64,000 nucleotides of DNA from Insolitispirillum peregrinum (GTDB taxonomy: Bacteria > Pseudomonadota > Alphaproteobacteria > Rhodospirillales > Rhodospirillaceae): the NCBI RefSeq assembly GCF_042665255.1, contig NZ_JBHTCD010000026.1; one strand, given 5' to 3'. The position numbers and the translations under genes were made by a program. The notes beneath the pieces were generated by a model. The model searched no databases, had not been told where the DNA came from, and worked only from the letters and a program-made list of their open reading frames with translations. Shown one piece after another: positions 1-8,671 of the stretch (its first letter is position 1; the number at the start of each line of letters is the position of its first letter).

Positions 1-144
1 ACCAAAAGCGGGAACAAGGGCTGCATCGAAGCAGCATTTCAGCCCGCTGAACAGGCAAAAAATTCACACTAACCGGAGCACCTTCGACGCACCAAAGCCA
101 TCACCCCGAAACACGGGAAGAGCCAAACCGAAAGCGAAACCACC

Positions 145-477
145 TTGCTCCCACCCACAGGACACATCTGCCTCACCGGACGCCTTTTGTGCAGGTCAGC
201 GCACGACGTGAACATCGTGCGCACCCACCTTCCCGAGCATGTCCGCCTGACACGGGCCGAACCCGGCTGCCTTTCGTTCACGGTCTCCCCCTCTGATGAT
301 CCTCTGGTCTGGCAGGTGGAAGAATGCTTCATCACCAGGGAAGCATTCGAATTCCACCAACACCGCACCCGGGCCTCATCATGGTGGGCTGCAACGGCAG
401 ACATTCCGCGGGACTACGAAATCATGTCGCATCCCACGGTCCAACCCAACCCCATCACTCCGCCGCATCTTCGCTGA
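145..477 (+). CDS. putative quinol monooxygenase, ABM domain family
   Basis: A 110-residue protein with the hallmarks of the antibiotic-biosynthesis-monooxygenase (ABM) fold: a first strand (TGRLLCRS), the segment PEHVRLTRAEPGCLSF, then VEECFITREAFEFHQHRTRASSWW and a terminal IPRDYEI. Small ABM proteins of this length act as dimeric ferredoxin-like oxygenases on quinols or reactive aldehydes, or have no known substrate. The start used is a TTG with no good Shine-Dalgarno sequence, so the first few residues are uncertain. The 3' end overlaps the convergent benE gene by 23 bases. The family call rests on sequence pattern; the substrate is unknown. Confidence 0.65.
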   Translation: MLPPTGHICLTGRLLCRSAHDVNIVRTHLPEHVRLTRAEPGCLSFTVSPSDDPLVWQVEECFITREAFEFHQHRTRASSWWAATADIPRDYEIMSHPTVQPNPITPPHLR

Positions 478-1687
478 CCCCCAGGCTGGAACGCCGCCTG
501 CGTACCTGACCGTTCAGCACAAAGGACGCAACCAGCCCGATCACCAGCCCCCAAAAAGCCCCACCGATGCCGAACATCTTGATGTTTGCCGCCGAGGCCA
601 GAAAGGTGATCAGCGCCGCTTCGCGTGACGCGGGGAGGGCCATTGCTCCGGCGAGGCTGCCGCCAATGGTGCCGAGCAAGGCCAGACCGGCCAGTGTGGT
701 GATGAAGGTCGCCGGAAAGGCCATGAAGACCGCCGCCAGCGTCACCCCGAACACCCCGACCAGCACATAAAACACGCCCGCCGCGATTCCACCGATCCAG
801 CGTTTGGACGGGTCTTCATGCGCCTCGCGCCCGGTGACGATGGCGGCGGTGATGGCGGCAACGTTAAAGGCATGGGACCCGAACGGTGCCATGATCAGCG
901 AGCCGAGGCCGGTCAGCGTGACAATGGGGTTGGCGCTGGTCCGAAAGCCGTCGTTGCGCAGGACCAGCATGCCGGGCATGTACTGGCCGGTCAGGGTGAT
1001 CAGAAACAACGGCAGGGCAACACTCAGCAGGGCGTTCAGCGAGAATTCCGGCATGGTAAAGACCGGGGCGGCGAACCGGAGCTGCAGGCCGGACAGGTCC
1101 ACCCGGCCCAGCGCCAGCAGAAAGACCAGACCAATCATCAGGATCCCCACCACCGCATAGCGGGCGGTAAAGCGTTTCAGCAGGACATAAGCCACGACCA
1201 GCAGCCCGACGAGGGCCGGGTCAACGCTGGCACCACCGAACGCGCCAATACCGAACTGCAGCAAAATGCCCGCGAGCAAGCCAGAGGCGATGCCGGGGGG
1301 AATCAGGCGGATCAGCTTTTCAAAATAGCCCGACAGCCCCAGGGCAACAAAGGCGACGGCCGAGAGGATGTAGGCTCCGATGGCTTCAGCGTAGGGGGTG
1401 GTGGCCAGCGCTGCCACCAGAAAGGCCGCTGCCGGTGTTGACCAGGCGGTGATGATCGGTTCGCGATAGCGCCAGCTCAGCAGCAGCCCGGTCAGGCCGA
1501 CACCAATCGAGACCGACCACACCCACGACGCGGTCAGCTCGGGGCTGAGGCCAGCCACCTTGGCGGCCTGAAACACCAGAATGAAGGTTCCGCCATAGTT
1601 GACGATGACCGAAATCAGCCCGGCGACAATCGGATGGGTCAGGTCATTCAGCCGCAGGCGGGCGGGGGATGGACTCGCAGACATCAT
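455..1687 (-). CDS. benzoate/H+ symporter, BenE family
   Basis: A polytopic inner-membrane protein of about 410 residues that is almost entirely hydrophobic helices. The N-terminal region (GLISVIVNYGGTFILVFQAAKVAGLSP), the ITAWSTPAAAFL segment and the FEKLIRLIPPGIASGLLAGILLQFG segment (each read as shorter pieces) are typical of BenE transporters, which import benzoate or related aromatic acids with protons. I start it at the ATG at 1687, which has a GAGGAG about ten bases upstream; a start at 1705 would add six residues. It is divergent from the MocR-type regulator and convergent with the ABM gene. No benzoate-degradation genes are in the window, so the substrate is inferred from the family only. 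Confidence 0.85.
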   Translation of the reverse strand: MMSASPSPARLRLNDLTHPIVAGLISVIVNYGGTFILVFQAAKVAGLSPELTASWVWSVSIGVGLTGLLLSWRYREPIITAWSTPAAAFLVAALATTPYAEAIGAYILSAVAFVALGLSGYFEKLIRLIPPGIASGLLAGILLQFGIGAFGGASVDPALVGLLVVAYVLLKRFTARYAVVGILMIGLVFLLALGRVDLSGLQLRFAAPVFTMPEFSLNALLSVALPLFLITLTGQYMPGMLVLRNDGFRTSANPIVTLTGLGSLIMAPFGSHAFNVAAITAAIVTGREAHEDPSKRWIGGIAAGVFYVLVGVFGVTLAAVFMAFPATFITTLAGLALLGTIGGSLAGAMALPASREAALITFLASAANIKMFGIGGAFWGLVIGLVASFVLNGQVRRRRSSLGVSEDAAE

Positions 1688-1777
1688 TCGAACGACTCTC
1701 CTCAAAAGCGTTTCTTGACATCTAACCGATCAATGGCCTGATGGTTCCTGCCATTTTCCGCAAGGGATACAGACCAA

Positions 1778-3277
1778 TTGTTCAAGCATTCCCAACTGGA
1801 TTCCGTAAAAGCCTGGCTGGCGCATCCCGCCCATGCGGCGATGCCGTTGCACGCACGCATCCAGCGGGCCATCCGGCACTTGATCCTCGACGGGGCGCTG
1901 GGCGCTGGCAAACCGCTGCCCGCCTCGCGCGCGCTCGCCCGCTCGCTGGGAGTCTCCCGCGATACGGTTGAATCGGCCTATGCCCAGCTTCACGCCGAAG
2001 GCTTCATCGAACGACGGGTCGGCAGCGGCAGCTTTGTGGCCGGAATGACGGAGTTCACACAGGGCTGGCGGCGGCCACGGCACGATTCGCTCCGGCAGGA
2101 CTCGGCGCCTCCCCTCAGTCAGCGTGGCGCCATCATGTTTCACAGCGGAGGCCTACACGGTGTCTTGCGCCCCCGGCCCTTTTTACAAGGGATTCCGGAA
2201 ACCCGTACCTTTCCGCTCCCGTTGTGGGAACGCCTGCAACGGCAGGTCTTGAAGGAGGTCGGCACACAGGCACTGTTGCACAGCGACCCGCAAGGAGCAG
2301 AACCGCTGCGGCAGGCGATTGCCGATTATGTGAATCTGGAACGCGGAGCCCGCGCCACGGCAGACCGCGTGCTGATCCTGACCAGTTCCCAACAGGCGAT
2401 GATGCTGTGCGCCACCATGCTGCTGGACCCCGGCGAGCGGATTTTCATCGAAGACCCGGTTTATTCCGGTGCCCGCAAGGCATTCGATGCTGCCGGTCTT
2501 GCCTGCGTGCCGATTGGCGTTGATCGCCACGGGATCATGGTCGAGCAGATCATCAACGATCCACAGCGGGCAAAAGCCGTATCCCTGACCCCATCCCATC
2601 AGTTTCCCACCGGAGCAACGCTGACACTGGATCGTCGGCTGGCGCTGATCGACTGGGCGGCCCGGCAACAGGCATGGATCATCGAGGATGATTACGACAG
2701 CGAGTTCCATTACGCAGGCAAGCCAACCGCCTGCGTTCAGGGGCTTGATCCGCACGACCGCACCCTCTACATCGGCACCTTCACCAAATCCCTTTTTCCC
2801 GGCCTGCGGATCGGCTACGCCGTCCTGCCGCCGCCCCTCGTGCAGCCAATGACCGTCGCCCGCTCGCTGTTCGATGGCCATACGGCCTCCATCGCGCAAC
2901 TGACGCTGGCCCGGTTCATGGAGGGGGGACATTTCGGAGCCCATGTGCGGGCGATGCGGGGCATCTATGCCGAACGGCTCGAGGTGCTGGCCGGGCTGGT
3001 CAGAAAGTATCTTGCCGGGTTTGTCGAGCCACGCGTTCCGGTCGGCGGCCTGCAAATGCCCTGCATGCTGACCGGAACGGTGTCGGAACAGGCGGCGATG
3101 GACGCCGCCCGCCGTGCCGGTGTCGAACTGACCGGGCTGTCTGCGCTGTATGCCGCCGGAACCGGCCCGGCTGGTTTCCTGATGGGCTTCGCCGCCTATA
3201 CGCCCACCGAGATGGAGGATGCGGTCAGAAAACTCGCACGGGCGTTTCGGGCGGTGGAGCAACGCTCCCCTCCCTGA
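1778..3277 (+). CDS. MocR/PdxR-type transcriptional regulator (GntR HTH fused to aminotransferase fold)
   Basis: About 499 residues. The first ~90 are a GntR-type winged helix (PASRALARSLGVSRDTVESAY, then FIERRVGSGSFV). The rest is a class I aminotransferase fold with the segment SLTPSHQFPTGATL and the PLP-lysine motif TFTKSLFPGLRIGY. MocR proteins sense vitamin B6 or amino compounds through PLP and regulate transcription. The start is a TTG at 1778 with AAGGGA eleven bases upstream; an in-frame ATG at 1841 is the alternative but would cut into the HTH. It is divergent from benE, and its TGA abuts the convergent stop of the next gene so that the two stops form TGATCA. The target is not evident; benE is a possible one. 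Confidence 0.87.
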   Translation: MFKHSQLDSVKAWLAHPAHAAMPLHARIQRAIRHLILDGALGAGKPLPASRALARSLGVSRDTVESAYAQLHAEGFIERRVGSGSFVAGMTEFTQGWRRPRHDSLRQDSAPPLSQRGAIMFHSGGLHGVLRPRPFLQGIPETRTFPLPLWERLQRQVLKEVGTQALLHSDPQGAEPLRQAIADYVNLERGARATADRVLILTSSQQAMMLCATMLLDPGERIFIEDPVYSGARKAFDAAGLACVPIGVDRHGIMVEQIINDPQRAKAVSLTPSHQFPTGATLTLDRRLALIDWAARQQAWIIEDDYDSEFHYAGKPTACVQGLDPHDRTLYIGTFTKSLFPGLRIGYAVLPPPLVQPMTVARSLFDGHTASIAQLTLARFMEGGHFGAHVRAMRGIYAERLEVLAGLVRKYLAGFVEPRVPVGGLQMPCMLTGTVSEQAAMDAARRAGVELTGLSALYAAGTGPAGFLMGFAAYTPTEMEDAVRKLARAFRAVEQRSPP

Positions 3278-4102
3278 TCACCCCTCGGCCATCACCCCCG
3301 CAATCACCGCCCCCGGCAACGCCTCGGCAGCATAGGTGAAGGTGCCGGAGGTCCGCACCTCCTCGGCAGCGCGCATCAATGCCCCCAAGGCGGCGCGGGC
3401 CATCGAGCCGCCGACGCTGATACGGCGCACCCCGGCCTGTTCCAGCTCGGCCACCGAATAGACCGGCCCTTGCAAGCCCATCACCACGTTCACCGGCTTG
3501 CTGACCGACTGGCAGACCAGCCTGATGGCCTCGATGTCCGGCAGGCCCGGCGCATAGAGAACGTCGGCACCGGCCTCGGCGAAGGCTTGCAGGCGCTTGA
3601 TGGTGTCGTCCAGATCGGTGCGGCCACAAAGATGGTTCTCGGCCCGTGCGGTCAGCACAAAGGGCAGCCCACGGGCGGCCTCGGCGGCGGCGCGGACGCG
3701 GTCAACGGCGTGGGCAAACTCGTAAATCGGGCTATCGGACTCGCCAGTTGCGTCCTCGATCGAGCCGCCCACCAGCCCGACCGCCGCCGCCATGCGGATG
3801 GTTTCGTCGCAGAGATCGGCGCTGGCCCCGAAGCCGTTGCCAAGGTCCGCCGACACCGGCAACGGGGTGGCGTTGACGATGGTGGCGGCATTGGCCAGCA
3901 CCCCCTCCCGGCTCAGCGCCGTCAGCGAGTCGCAGCGGCCAGTGGAAAAGGCATAGCCTGCGCTGGTGGTGGCCAGCGCGTCAAAGCCGAGGCTGCTCAG
4001 CAGCCGGGCCGATCCGGCATCCCACGGGTTGGGAATGACAAAGGCGCGTGCCTGCTGATGCAAGGCCTTGAAACGCTCGAATTTCTGCTGTTGGTCCGGC
4101 AT
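3278..4102 (-). CDS. isocitrate lyase/phosphoenolpyruvate mutase family protein
   Basis: A 274-residue TIM-barrel protein of the ICL/PEP-mutase superfamily. Visible signatures are the N-terminal FVIPNPWDAGSARLL, the VSADLGNGFG strand, GGSIEDATG (metal-binding acidic residues), and AFAEAGADVLYAPGL. The family includes C-C bond lyases such as oxaloacetate decarboxylase, methylisocitrate lyase and phosphonopyruvate enzymes. The catalytic KKCGH-type loop of true isocitrate lyases is not seen, so the reaction is left open. The start ATG has AAGGAGG immediately upstream with good spacing. It lies 24 bases downstream of the GNAT gene on the same strand, suggesting co-transcription. Confidence 0.85.
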   Translation of the reverse strand: MPDQQQKFERFKALHQQARAFVIPNPWDAGSARLLSSLGFDALATTSAGYAFSTGRCDSLTALSREGVLANAATIVNATPLPVSADLGNGFGASADLCDETIRMAAAVGLVGGSIEDATGESDSPIYEFAHAVDRVRAAAEAARGLPFVLTARAENHLCGRTDLDDTIKRLQAFAEAGADVLYAPGLPDIEAIRLVCQSVSKPVNVVMGLQGPVYSVAELEQAGVRRISVGGSMARAALGALMRAAEEVRTSGTFTYAAEALPGAVIAGVMAEG

Positions 4103-4126
4103 GGGGCGGCCTCCTTGGCGGGTCGG

Positions 4127-4789
4127 TTACTGGTCGAACTGCAACCGGCTGATCTGCTGGCCGCTGGCATCAAAGTTCCCGGCCTGCAACCAGCGCTGAT
4201 AGCCCGCGCGCAGGCGTGGCCACTCGCTGTCGAGGATGGAGAACCACGCGGTATCGCGGTTGCGGCCCTTGACGACCATGTGCTGACGGAACAGGCCCTC
4301 GAAGCTGAAGCCAAACCGCTCCGCCGCCCGTTTGGAGGGCAGGTTGGCGTTCTCGCACTTCCACTCGAAACGGCGATACCCAAGGCTGAAGGCATAGTCA
4401 GCGAACAGGAACAGCGCCTCGGTCGCAACCCGTGTGCGGCTGATCGCCGGTCCCCACATAATGTTGCCGATTTCGATCACGCCATGGGCGGTATCGATGC
4501 GCATCAACGCCTGTCGGCCCTCGGCCCGGCCGGTCGCCCTGTCGATGACGGCAAAGAACAGCGGGTCCAGGCTGGCGGCGGCCTTGTCAGCCCACGCCCG
4601 CAGGTCGCTGATATCGGCAGGCGGCTGGTCGAACAGATACCGAAACCGCTCCTCGACGCCGGGCGCGGTCGCCGCCTCGAACAACGCCTGTCCATGCTGG
4701 TCCGCATTCAACGGCTCCAACCGTGCATAAGCCCCCTCCAGAGTTTTCCGCTCTGGCTGGGGAACGTTCTTCCACCTACTCAGATCCAC
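4127..4789 (-). CDS. GNAT family N-acetyltransferase (RimJ/RimL-like)
   Basis: The protein has the GNAT pattern of ribosomal-protein or small-molecule acetyltransferases: LEPLNADQHGQALFEA at the N-terminus, FFAVIDRATGRAEGRQALMRI, then IGNIMWGPAISRTRVATEAL (acyl-CoA pocket strand and helix), and YRRFEWKCENANLPSKRAAERFGFSFEG, a segment typical of the RimJ/RimL group. An upstream extension is open but does not look coding; a GGGAGG followed by three consecutive GTG codons marks the real start, so 4789 or 4795 is chosen. The GTG run leaves a two-codon ambiguity. The acceptor is unknown. It likely forms a two-gene unit with the downstream ICL/PEPM-family gene. Confidence 0.8.
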   Translation of the reverse strand: MDLSRWKNVPQPERKTLEGAYARLEPLNADQHGQALFEAATAPGVEERFRYLFDQPPADISDLRAWADKAAASLDPLFFAVIDRATGRAEGRQALMRIDTAHGVIEIGNIMWGPAISRTRVATEALFLFADYAFSLGYRRFEWKCENANLPSKRAAERFGFSFEGLFRQHMVVKGRNRDTAWFSILDSEWPRLRAGYQRWLQAGNFDASGQQISRLQFDQ

Positions 4790-4940
4790 CACCACACCCT
4801 CCCGACTGTGACGACCCGCGCCGTCGTTGATCCCAGGCAACAGGGGCAAGAGTGTGACCCAGTTTTCGCAAAAGCGATACAGCGCACCAAAGACGACGGC
4901 TATCCTCACCGCCTCGAAGGAAACAGACGATGGTTTCGCA

Positions 4941-5489
4941 ATGAGCCGTTCAGACCTGCCGCAGCTTTTGATCGTCGGAGACATCCATGGCTTCCCCCAG
5001 TCGGGCGATGCGCTGCTGGCTGACACGCCGATCAAGGCCCACATCCTGACTCTGGCGGAGCTGAGTGATCGCCCTGATTTGCGCGGGGAGGCCCTGCATG
5101 GTCACCTCGTCCATCATGGCGGTCTGCAACGGGCGGCACAGACCCTCGGCAAAAGGGATGGCCGTCCATATGTCGGCCTGGGGTTCAGTGCCGGGGGAAC
5201 GGCGCTGTGGCGGGCGGTCAGCGCCGGGCTGGCTCTGCGGGCGTTGATTTGCGTCTCCTCAACCCGGCTGCGACTGGAAACAGCCCCGCTGACCATTCCC
5301 ACCATGACCCTGTGGGGAGACTGTGATCCCAACAGGCCAACCGAAGCCTGGAATGGCTCGGTTCCGACTCACAGCAAGACCTACGCGGGCGCGGCGCACG
5401 ATTTTTATCGCACGGCCCTTGCGGAACCGGCGTCACCTTTGGCACGCGATATCCATGCCTTTCTTGATGGCTGTTGCCGTCGTGGTTAG
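4941..5489 (+). CDS. alpha/beta-hydrolase fold protein
   Basis: About 182 residues from the ATG at 4941. The fold is indicated by the first strand LLIVGDIHGF, the nucleophile elbow GLGFSAGGTALWRA (serine near residue 83), the late strand TMTLWGDCDPNRP carrying the candidate acid, and YAGAAHDFY carrying the histidine. This resembles small dienelactone-hydrolase-like enzymes. The reading frame is open further upstream to 4827, but that part has no hydrolase character. A convincing ribosome-binding site is not seen at 4941, so the exact start is uncertain. The gene is divergent from the GNAT gene. Substrate unknown. Confidence 0.7.
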   Translation: MSRSDLPQLLIVGDIHGFPQSGDALLADTPIKAHILTLAELSDRPDLRGEALHGHLVHHGGLQRAAQTLGKRDGRPYVGLGFSAGGTALWRAVSAGLALRALICVSSTRLRLETAPLTIPTMTLWGDCDPNRPTEAWNGSVPTHSKTYAGAAHDFYRTALAEPASPLARDIHAFLDGCCRRG

Positions 5490-5551
5490 CCTGACACATC
5501 TTTATCTCCCCTTTCACACCCTCTCCCCGGACCGCGTTACTTTGATATTGC

Positions 5552-5630
5552 AAGAAAAAACAGGGGGCCGGGTGCATCGCCCTCCGGGCAGGTGCGGACG
5601 GCAGTCCGCCATTCCCTACCAACTGTCGTG
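5552..5630 (-). repeat. dispersed repeat copy with CACGACAGT terminus
   Basis: This short intergenic sequence shares AAGAAAA(A)ACA, GGGCAGGTGCGGACGGC, AGTCCGCCATTC and the terminal ACTGTCGTG with the element at 51655-51762 in inverse orientation. It sits between the alpha/beta-hydrolase and the thiolase 3' ends. Confidence 0.7.
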
Positions 5631-5661
5631 TACTATGGATTCACAGTTAAGGCTCACAGCT

Positions 5662-6846
5662 CTAAATCAACTCCAACGCCAGAGCGATACCCTGACCGCC
5701 CCCAATGCAAAGGGTGACAATCCCTCGGGCAACGCCATCACGGGCCATCGAATGCAAAAGCCTGGTGGTGAGGATTGCGCCCGTTGCACCGATGGCATGG
5801 CCGTGGGCGATCGCACCACCTTCGACATTGATAATGTCCTCCGGCAGCCCCAGTTGCTGGCCGACAGCAATCGGTACGGCAGCAAAGGCTTCGTTGATCT
5901 CGATACGCTCGATATCGCCAAGAGACCAGCCAGCCTTTTCCAGAGCCTTGCGAACCGCCGGTACCGGCCCAAGTCCAAACAGGCCCGGTTCGACCGCTGC
6001 CACACCATAACCCGCAAGACGGGCAAGGGGCTTTATGCCCCTGGACTCGGCAAACCCGCGCTCGGCAACAACCATCGCGGCAGCAGCACTGTTCAAGCCC
6101 GGCGCATTCCCGGCCGTGATCGTACCATCAGGGCGGAATGCAGGCTTCAACCGGGCAAGCGTTTCAACGGTCGTCCCGGGACGGGGAGCCTCATCGACTG
6201 CAAAGTATTCCAGCCCTTTCCGCCCCTTGATCTCAACTGCAACAATCTCGTTCTCAAAAAGTCCGGCATCACGGGCGGCAGAAAAGCGCTGCTGCGAGCG
6301 TGCGGCAAAGGCATCCTGCTGCTCACGGGTCATATACTGGCGGCTCACAAGATCTTCGGTATGCCAGCCAGAGTGTTCCCCTGAAAACGCATCGTTCAAG
6401 CCGTCGGTCAACATGCTGTCGAGAATTTCGGCCGGCCCCATCCGGTACCCCCAGCGCCCTCCGCCCAAAAGGTAGGGAGCGCGATCCATGTTCTCCATGC
6501 CGCCAGCAATGGCTGCGCTGCTGTCACCCGCCAGAATTTCAAGGGCCGCGCTCAGGATCGCCTGAGCACCCGATCCACAGACACGATTGACGGTCAACGC
6601 CGGAACAGAGACCGGCAGACCGGCACCAATAGCGGCCTGCCGCGCTGGATTCATGCGATTGCCAGCCTGGATGACGTTGCCCATGACAACAGTCCCAACG
6701 TCCTCGCCAGACAAGCCGGAACGGCGCAGCGTTTCACGGATGGTGATCGCCCCGAATTCAGTGGCCGGAATACTTTTAAGGGCACCGTTATAAGAGCCAA
6801 TCGCTGTACGGACAGGCTGGGCAAGGATGATCTCGCGTGTGGTCAT
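5662..6846 (-). CDS. acetyl-CoA acetyltransferase (thiolase)
   Basis: From the ATG at 6846 (AAGGAA upstream) the protein is 394 residues, the standard size for a degradative or biosynthetic thiolase. All three catalytic blocks are present: NRVCGSGAQAI with the acylated cysteine, GGAIAHGHAIGATGA with the activating histidine, and LCIGGGQGIALALE with the second cysteine. The N-terminal PVRTAIGSYNG is also typical. Thiolases condense two acetyl-CoA or cleave 3-ketoacyl-CoA; the direction cannot be told from sequence. It is divergent from a TetR-family gene, with a candidate operator between them, so it is probably TetR-controlled. An upstream open frame to 6948 does not look coding. Confidence 0.93.
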   Translation of the reverse strand: MTTREIILAQPVRTAIGSYNGALKSIPATEFGAITIRETLRRSGLSGEDVGTVVMGNVIQAGNRMNPARQAAIGAGLPVSVPALTVNRVCGSGAQAILSAALEILAGDSSAAIAGGMENMDRAPYLLGGGRWGYRMGPAEILDSMLTDGLNDAFSGEHSGWHTEDLVSRQYMTREQQDAFAARSQQRFSAARDAGLFENEIVAVEIKGRKGLEYFAVDEAPRPGTTVETLARLKPAFRPDGTITAGNAPGLNSAAAAMVVAERGFAESRGIKPLARLAGYGVAAVEPGLFGLGPVPAVRKALEKAGWSLGDIERIEINEAFAAVPIAVGQQLGLPEDIINVEGGAIAHGHAIGATGAILTTRLLHSMARDGVARGIVTLCIGGGQGIALALELI

Positions 6847-6927
6847 GGAGCGGTTCCTTCTATCCGCAGGAGGGCTCTTCCAAAGCCGTTCAGACGACGG
6901 ACGTCTGCGCATTCTGACTGCGACCAT

Positions 6928-6949
6928 TATAATGATGACCATCATCATA
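6928..6949. promoter_or_regulatory. candidate TetR operator between thiolase and TetR genes
   Basis: An inverted repeat, ATGATG-AC-CATCAT, flanked by TATA on both sides, lies in the intergenic region between the divergent thiolase and tetR starts. It is a plausible binding site for the adjacent regulator, inferred from position and symmetry only. Confidence 0.45.
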
Positions 6950-6979
6950 TATTTGTAGCCACTTCAGAAAGGCTGTTCA

Positions 6980-7582
6980 GTGCGGATCACCAAGGAACAG
7001 AAACAGGAGAATCACGACCGTATCGTCGCCATCGCCTCGGAGATGTTCCGCGAGCATGGCTATGATGGTGTTGGCATTGCCGAACTGATGGAGCGTGCAG
7101 GCCTCACGCACGGAGGCTTTTACAATCATTTCCGCTCAAAAGAAGACTTGATCGCGCAGGCCACACAACTCAGCTTCGACGAAGCCAGCCAACGATATGC
7201 GGATATCGACGCCCGGGCCGTTATTGATTTTTATATTTCGCGCGCACACAGGGATCAGCCCGCAATCGGATGTCCGGTCACAACACTGGGCTGCGAGGCC
7301 GCACGGCAGACGGACGCAACCAGGGCGATATTCGGGAATGGTATCGAGGTCCTGCTCGCCAACCTTGTGCAGGATATGGCCCGCAATGGCATTGCCGGTC
7401 CCGGCGCTCGCTCTCAGGCTATCACAATCCTCGCCCGGGCCGCCGGTGCCGTGATCCTGTCACGGGCTTGCCCGGATGAGTCGGCCCTTGCAGACGAGAT
7501 TCTCGAAGCCTGCCGCCTCGATTGTCATGACAGCATTATCAGCCGTTCGCAGGAGAGTACATCCCGCGAGCCTTCCCCCTGA
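6980..7582 (+). CDS. TetR/AcrR family transcriptional regulator
   Basis: A 200-residue protein with a classical TetR HTH in the first 60 residues (ASEMFREHGYDGVGIAELMERAG, then LTHGGFYNHFRSKEDLI), followed by a helical ligand-binding domain. The GLTHGGFYNHF recognition helix is of the type often called TetR_C_6/LfrR-like. The start is a GTG at 6980 preceded by AAAGG. It is divergent from the thiolase and most likely represses it, perhaps in response to an acyl-CoA or fatty acid; that is inference from context. Confidence 0.88.
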   Translation: MRITKEQKQENHDRIVAIASEMFREHGYDGVGIAELMERAGLTHGGFYNHFRSKEDLIAQATQLSFDEASQRYADIDARAVIDFYISRAHRDQPAIGCPVTTLGCEAARQTDATRAIFGNGIEVLLANLVQDMARNGIAGPGARSQAITILARAAGAVILSRACPDESALADEILEACRLDCHDSIISRSQESTSREPSP

Positions 7583-7649
7583 CAACAGGCCTGAGGAAAG
7601 GGGGAGAGGCAAGAGGCATCACCCTCCAGACCCCTCCCCCTCACAACAA

Positions 7650-8075
7650 TCAAACGATGGTGAACCGCACGTCGATGTTGCCACGGGTGGCGTTGGAATA
7701 CGGGCAGACGATGTGCGCCCGTTCGACCAGCGTTTCCGCCGATGCGCGGTCGAGGCCCGGCAGGCTGACGGTCAGATCAACTTCGATGCCAAAGCCGTTG
7801 GGGATCGGGCCGATGCCGACCGCGCCGGTCACGCTGACATCGGCGGGCAGGGCCAGCTTGTCGCGGTTGGCAACGAACTTCATCGCCCCGAGGAAACAGG
7901 CGCTGTAGCCGACCGCGAACAACTGCTCGGGGTTGGTGCCGTCGCCGCCTGCGCCGCCCAGCGCTTTGGGGGTGGTCAGCTTGACATCCAGCTGGCCGTC
8001 GTCGCTGGTACCCCGGCCATCGCGGCCTCCGGTGGCGGTGGCAGTGGCGCGGTAGAGGACTTTATCGAGGGACAT
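7650..8075 (-). CDS. ohr: organic hydroperoxide resistance protein Ohr (OsmC family)
   Basis: A 141-residue OsmC-fold peroxidase from the ATG at 8075 (AAAGGAAG upstream). Diagnostic features are the N-terminal KVLYRATATATGGRDGR, the GGAGGDGTNPEQLFAVGYSACFLGAM segment (read in parts) with the peroxidatic cysteine, and the C-terminal RAHIVCPYSNATRGN with the resolving cysteine. Ohr reduces organic and lipid hydroperoxides using lipoylated proteins. It lies directly downstream of ohrR, each with its own copy of the same inverted repeat, so peroxide-responsive derepression by OhrR is expected. Confidence 0.95.
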   Translation of the reverse strand: MSLDKVLYRATATATGGRDGRGTSDDGQLDVKLTTPKALGGAGGDGTNPEQLFAVGYSACFLGAMKFVANRDKLALPADVSVTGAVGIGPIPNGFGIEVDLTVSLPGLDRASAETLVERAHIVCPYSNATRGNIDVRFTIV

Positions 8076-8104
8076 GATGGCTTCCTTTCTCATCGCACAT
8101 ATTA

Positions 8105-8120
8105 ATATCGCGTGCGATAT
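8105..8120. promoter_or_regulatory. OhrR operator upstream of ohr
   Basis: The inverted repeat ATATCG-CGTG-CGATAT lies about 30 bases upstream of the ohr start. The same sequence, with one end base changed, occurs before ohrR at 8617-8632, as expected for a shared regulator site. Confidence 0.75.
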
Positions 8121-8140
8121 ATTGGGTTAAAGCAAAAAAC

Positions 8141-8605
8141 TCAGCGGATCAGGTTGGTGCGTAACCGTATCAACTGTTCCCGCAAATCAACCAGATCATC
8201 CTCCGAACACTTCATCGCCTCGGCAACGCAGTCCGGAATGATGGCAGCCCGGGTCTTCAGGGCGGCCCCTTCGGCGGTCAGGGTGACAATCACCTGACGT
8301 TCGTCCTCGGGAAGCCGCTGGCGGTTCACCAGCCCCCGCGCCTCCAGCCGTTTCAGCAAGGGGGTAAGGGTGGTGGTTTCAAGGTACAACTGCTCACAGA
8401 TTTCCGAGACGTTCAGGCCGTCGCGTTCCCACAGCACCAGCATCACCAGATACTGTGGATAAGTCAGGTCGAGGTCGCGCAACACCGTCCGATAAACCTT
8501 GTTGACCCCCAGCATGGTGGAATAGAGGGCAAAGCACAACTGGGTCCGCAAGCGGAGCTTGTGGTCAGGGTCGGCAGGGTCAGAGGATGGTGCTGTTGTT
8601 GTCAT
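8141..8605 (-). CDS. ohrR: OhrR, MarR-family organic peroxide sensor repressor
   Basis: A 154-residue winged-helix protein of the MarR family. The N-terminal LRLRTQLCFALYSTMLGVNK contains the conserved redox-sensing cysteine (Cys24), and the body LDLTYPQYLVMLVLWERDGLNVSEICEQL (read in parts) with TTTLTPLLKRLEARGLVNR is the DNA-binding region of OhrR proteins. Oxidation of the cysteine by organic peroxides releases DNA. The gene is upstream of and in line with ohr. Its own start lies only about 12 bases from an operator copy, consistent with autorepression; its ribosome-binding site is weak. Confidence 0.93.
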   Translation of the reverse strand: MTTTAPSSDPADPDHKLRLRTQLCFALYSTMLGVNKVYRTVLRDLDLTYPQYLVMLVLWERDGLNVSEICEQLYLETTTLTPLLKRLEARGLVNRQRLPEDERQVIVTLTAEGAALKTRAAIIPDCVAEAMKCSEDDLVDLREQLIRLRTNLIR

Positions 8606-8616
8606 GGGGTGACTTT

Positions 8617-8632
8617 ATATCGCGTGCGATAG
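8617..8632. promoter_or_regulatory. OhrR operator upstream of ohrR
   Basis: ATATCG-CGTG-CGATAG, a near copy of the site before ohr (8105-8120). Its closeness to the ohrR start codon suggests that bound repressor blocks its own transcription. Confidence 0.72.
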
Positions 8633-8671
8633 AATCGTCAAGACATAAAATGTACCCCCGTGCCCCCGCTT

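Noticed and set aside
5323..6384. Plus-strand frame across the repeat and thiolase.
   Set aside because: It runs from the hydrolase gene through a repeat into the antisense of the thiolase, with no coherent protein features.
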